Shown here piece after piece: positions 6,416-7,863 of a DNA stretch of 7,863 nt; the stretch's first letter is position 1, and the number at the start of each line of letters is the position of its first letter. The notes under the pieces were generated by a model. It did not search any database. It worked only from the letters and a program-made list of their open reading frames with translations, and was not told where the DNA came from. Position numbers and translations under genes: made by a program. This DNA comes from Candidatus Hodarchaeota archaeon (GTDB taxonomy: Archaea; Asgardarchaeota; Heimdallarchaeia; Hodarchaeales; YT1-039). The DNA lies in NCBI GenBank assembly GCA_016840025.1, contig JAEOTF010000128.1, positions 1-7,863 on the forward strand, written 5' to 3'.

Positions 6416-7201
6416 TTACTCAAATAGAATTCTTCCTTCCATGCCGCCCGCCACAGTGATGATTTGCCCTGAGATATGCCCAGCTAAATGATCTGAAGCG
6501 AGAAAAACGATCATATTGGCAACATCTTCGGGTTCCGCTATTTTTTGCAAAGGCATTGTTTGTAAGGTTTTTCGGACTGCATTTTGATCTTTAAGTGCTT
6601 CAGCTGCCATAGGTGTACGTGTCCATCCAGGACATACAGCATTCACACGTCCCCATTTTGCTAACTTAACGATCTCATTTTTCAGTGATCTAACCATCCC
6701 ATAAGTCATCCCCGCTTTTGCAGCAGAATAATCGACATGGCCTGCTTCTCCGAAAATCGCTGCAGTGGAACCCACCAGAATACAACTCGCCGTGTTCTTA
6801 GGATGATGCTCAAGATTCAGAAAGAATTCACGACAACTTAAGAAAACAGAGGTCATATCAACGGCTATTGTTTTATTCCATTGTTCTAGGGACATTTTCT
6901 GAATTGGTATTGATTCTTCAGGCCAAATTCCAGCATTTGCTACAAGAATATCGATTCTTCCAATTTTTCTCTGTGCTACTTCAAATAAATGTCTTGTTTC
7001 AACTTCATTTGAGAGATCTGCTCCCATTACTAATGTTTGAACATCTAATTCCTCAGCAAGGTTCTCTACATTCTCTTGTTGGGATCTATAATGAAGTGTA
7101 AGATTAACTCCTTCATTTGCTAATATTTTTACAGTTGCTGCTCCTATTCCTCCCGAAGCACCGGTAATAAGAGCATGTAATCCATTTAAATGAGAATCCA
7201 T
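6416..7201 (-). CDS. Short-chain dehydrogenase/reductase, FabG-like
   Basis: This 261-residue protein is a complete classical SDR, an NAD(P)-dependent oxidoreductase usually acting on a keto or hydroxyl group; the substrate is not evident. Motifs in order: the Rossmann TGASGGIG at 13-20, R39-S40 after the second strand (typical of NADP-preferring FabG-like enzymes), D62 contacting the adenine, NAG at 89-91, catalytic S145, Y158 and K162 (YSAAK), PGW at 191-193, and the C-terminal GGMEG region. The active-site Asn of the VN motif is Asp here (VDMTS, D115), a substitution seen in a subset of SDRs. Length is normal and there is no signal peptide, so it is cytoplasmic. A purine-rich GAAAGGAA ribosome site lies just before the ATG. 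It converges on the large membrane-protein gene with three bases between stops. The last 120 coding bases (6421-6540) are 47% G+C by my count, richer than the neighbouring membrane gene. Confidence 0.93.
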   Translation of the reverse strand: MDSHLNGLHALITGASGGIGAATVKILANEGVNLTLHYRSQQENVENLAEELDVQTLVMGADLSNEVETRHLFEVAQRKIGRIDILVANAGIWPEESIPIQKMSLEQWNKTIAVDMTSVFLSCREFFLNLEHHPKNTASCILVGSTAAIFGEAGHVDYSAAKAGMTYGMVRSLKNEIVKLAKWGRVNAVCPGWTRTPMAAEALKDQNAVRKTLQTMPLQKIAEPEDVANMIVFLASDHLAGHISGQIITVAGGMEGRILFE

Positions 7202-7230
7202 ATTTTTCTCTTCCTTTCTGAAGATTGTTT

Positions 7231-7239
7231 CTTATATTT
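7231..7239 (-). promoter_or_regulatory. TATA-like box for the dehydrogenase gene
   Basis: On the minus strand AAATATAAG lies about 30 bases before the ATG at 7201 and would start transcription close to 7210, giving a very short leader that just about retains the GAAAGGAA site at 7218-7211. The 168-base gap before the next gene otherwise holds AT-rich spacer and one inverted repeat. Confidence 0.35.
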
Positions 7240-7340
7240 GATAATGCTATTCTAATATGTGAAAATATTGATATTGGTTATAAAGTGGAACATCCATACA
7301 ACGTACTAGGATAGAATACGTTTTGAACCATTTATTTTCA

Positions 7341-7360
7341 AGATCTGATATTTCAGATTT
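7341..7360. repeat. Short inverted repeat downstream of the right-edge gene
   Basis: ATCTGA (7343-7348) and TCAGAT (7353-7358) pair across a four-base loop (TATT); one wobble and one A-T pair could extend the stem in plus-strand RNA. It begins 10 bases beyond the stop codon of the minus-strand gene ending at 7370. It may be a 3'-end hairpin or an operator for the dehydrogenase; no strong T-run follows. Confidence 0.25.
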
Positions 7361-7369
7361 GAACTAAAG

Positions 7370-7863
7370 TTAAAAGTTACCTGTTAGATAAAATTGAATA
7401 GCAGCAAACACTGGTCCTGCTAAGATGCTTCCTAATCCAGTTAACAACTTGATTCTTTCCGCTAGGTTTCTTTTCACCCAGATAGTTGACTGGAAGCTGT
7501 TTATTAATTCTCCAGTTTCTTTATCTGTAATTGTTCCCTTTATCGCAAAGTGTCCCGTGTTTTGAGGATGTAATTGTAGCCAAAATCCTTGAGAATTTGC
7601 AAAAAATATGCCTAAGGTAGTTCTAAGATCCTTCCTATCTTTTGTAGTAAAGAACAATTGTTTAAATTCCTCTGTGGGAAGTTGATCTATAAACTCACCT
7701 TTGCTAGTACGGAAATCCCAATCTAATGCTTCAGGATATAAACCTGAGCTAGTGACATTTATTGTTAATGTTTGTTCATTTGCGGTGTTGTTGGAGAATA
7801 GTAGATGCAGGGCTCCTTTTTCATTCCTTTTAATTTCTAAGCTAGACTCATGGAAACACTGCA
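7370..7863 (-). CDS. C-terminal part of an unrecognised, probably membrane-anchored protein
   Basis: The minus-strand frame stays open from its TAA at 7370 to the right edge: 163 residues with the start outside the window. The apparent TTG start at 7657 should be ignored, because the same frame continues through 68 further codons upstream with protein-like composition. The visible part begins with a beta-rich stretch (about 7-50, with HLLFSNNTANEQTLTINVTS), as in Ig-like or C-terminal beta-sandwich domains. A mixed region with a second set of strands follows (82-130, WLQLHPQNTGHFAIKG). After a basic stretch (VKRNLAERIK) comes a moderately hydrophobic helix (139-160, LLTGLGSILAGPVFAAIQFY), which could be a tail anchor. 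Two sequons (N24 and N35) would fit an exterior location, but topology is undetermined. No family is recognised. Confidence 0.75.
   Translation of the reverse strand, partial: QCFHESSLEIKRNEKGALHLLFSNNTANEQTLTINVTSSGLYPEALDWDFRTSKGEFIDQLPTEEFKQLFFTTKDRKDLRTTLGIFFANSQGFWLQLHPQNTGHFAIKGTITDKETGELINSFQSTIWVKRNLAERIKLLTGLGSILAGPVFAAIQFYLTGNF

Noticed and set aside
6868..7101. Plus-strand open frame of about 77 codons
   Set aside because: Antisense to the dehydrogenase, whose motifs leave no doubt about the coding strand.
7323..7364. Repeated TTGAAC hexamer in the spacer before the dehydrogenase gene
   Set aside because: Two copies of a six-base word in A+T-rich spacer are expected by chance; no CRISPR-like or iteron spacing.
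7655..7657. TTG as the start of the right-edge gene
   Set aside because: The frame continues upstream without a stop to the window edge and upstream codons look coding, so this TTG is an internal Leu.

Overview
The window looks archaeal, by inference. It is A+T-rich, with AT-rich TATA-like boxes at plausible distances upstream of the genes, weak Shine-Dalgarno sites and GTG starts. It also holds an oligo-T tract of the archaeal terminator type, a zinc-ribbon protein, and surface proteins that are either Ig-like or dense in N-glycosylation sequons. An Asgard-type or other mesophilic euryarchaeal-like genome is possible, but no marker gene settles the lineage. No mobile element, CRISPR array, tRNA or rRNA was seen.

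Layout: (1) Positions 1-1457 on the minus strand carry the first 485 codons of an exported protein built of tandem Ig-like beta domains; its C-terminus runs off the left edge. (2) A 122-base divergent promoter region follows. (3) Two overlapping plus-strand genes (1580-2191 and 2173-2991) encode an unrecognised soluble protein and a polytopic membrane protein. The membrane protein has a degenerate HxxxH and a P-x-x-x-D-like motif that loosely recall membrane-embedded metalloproteases. (4) A small zinc-ribbon protein lies at 3195-3722. (5) A large protein at 3854-6412 has five N-terminal membrane helices, a sequon-rich exterior helical domain of about 585 residues and a C-terminal anchor. (6) A minus-strand short-chain dehydrogenase/reductase (6416-7201) converges on it with only three bases between the stop codons. 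(7) The right edge carries the C-terminal 163 residues of another minus-strand, probably membrane-anchored protein (7370-7863).

How they work together: the window is dominated by cell-envelope proteins. Apart from the overlapping pair at 1580-2991, nothing shows that neighbours act in one pathway. The dehydrogenase is the only gene whose biochemical class is secure. The strongest candidates for something undescribed are the 852-residue sequon-partitioned membrane protein and the overlapping pair with the metalloprotease-like motif remnants.
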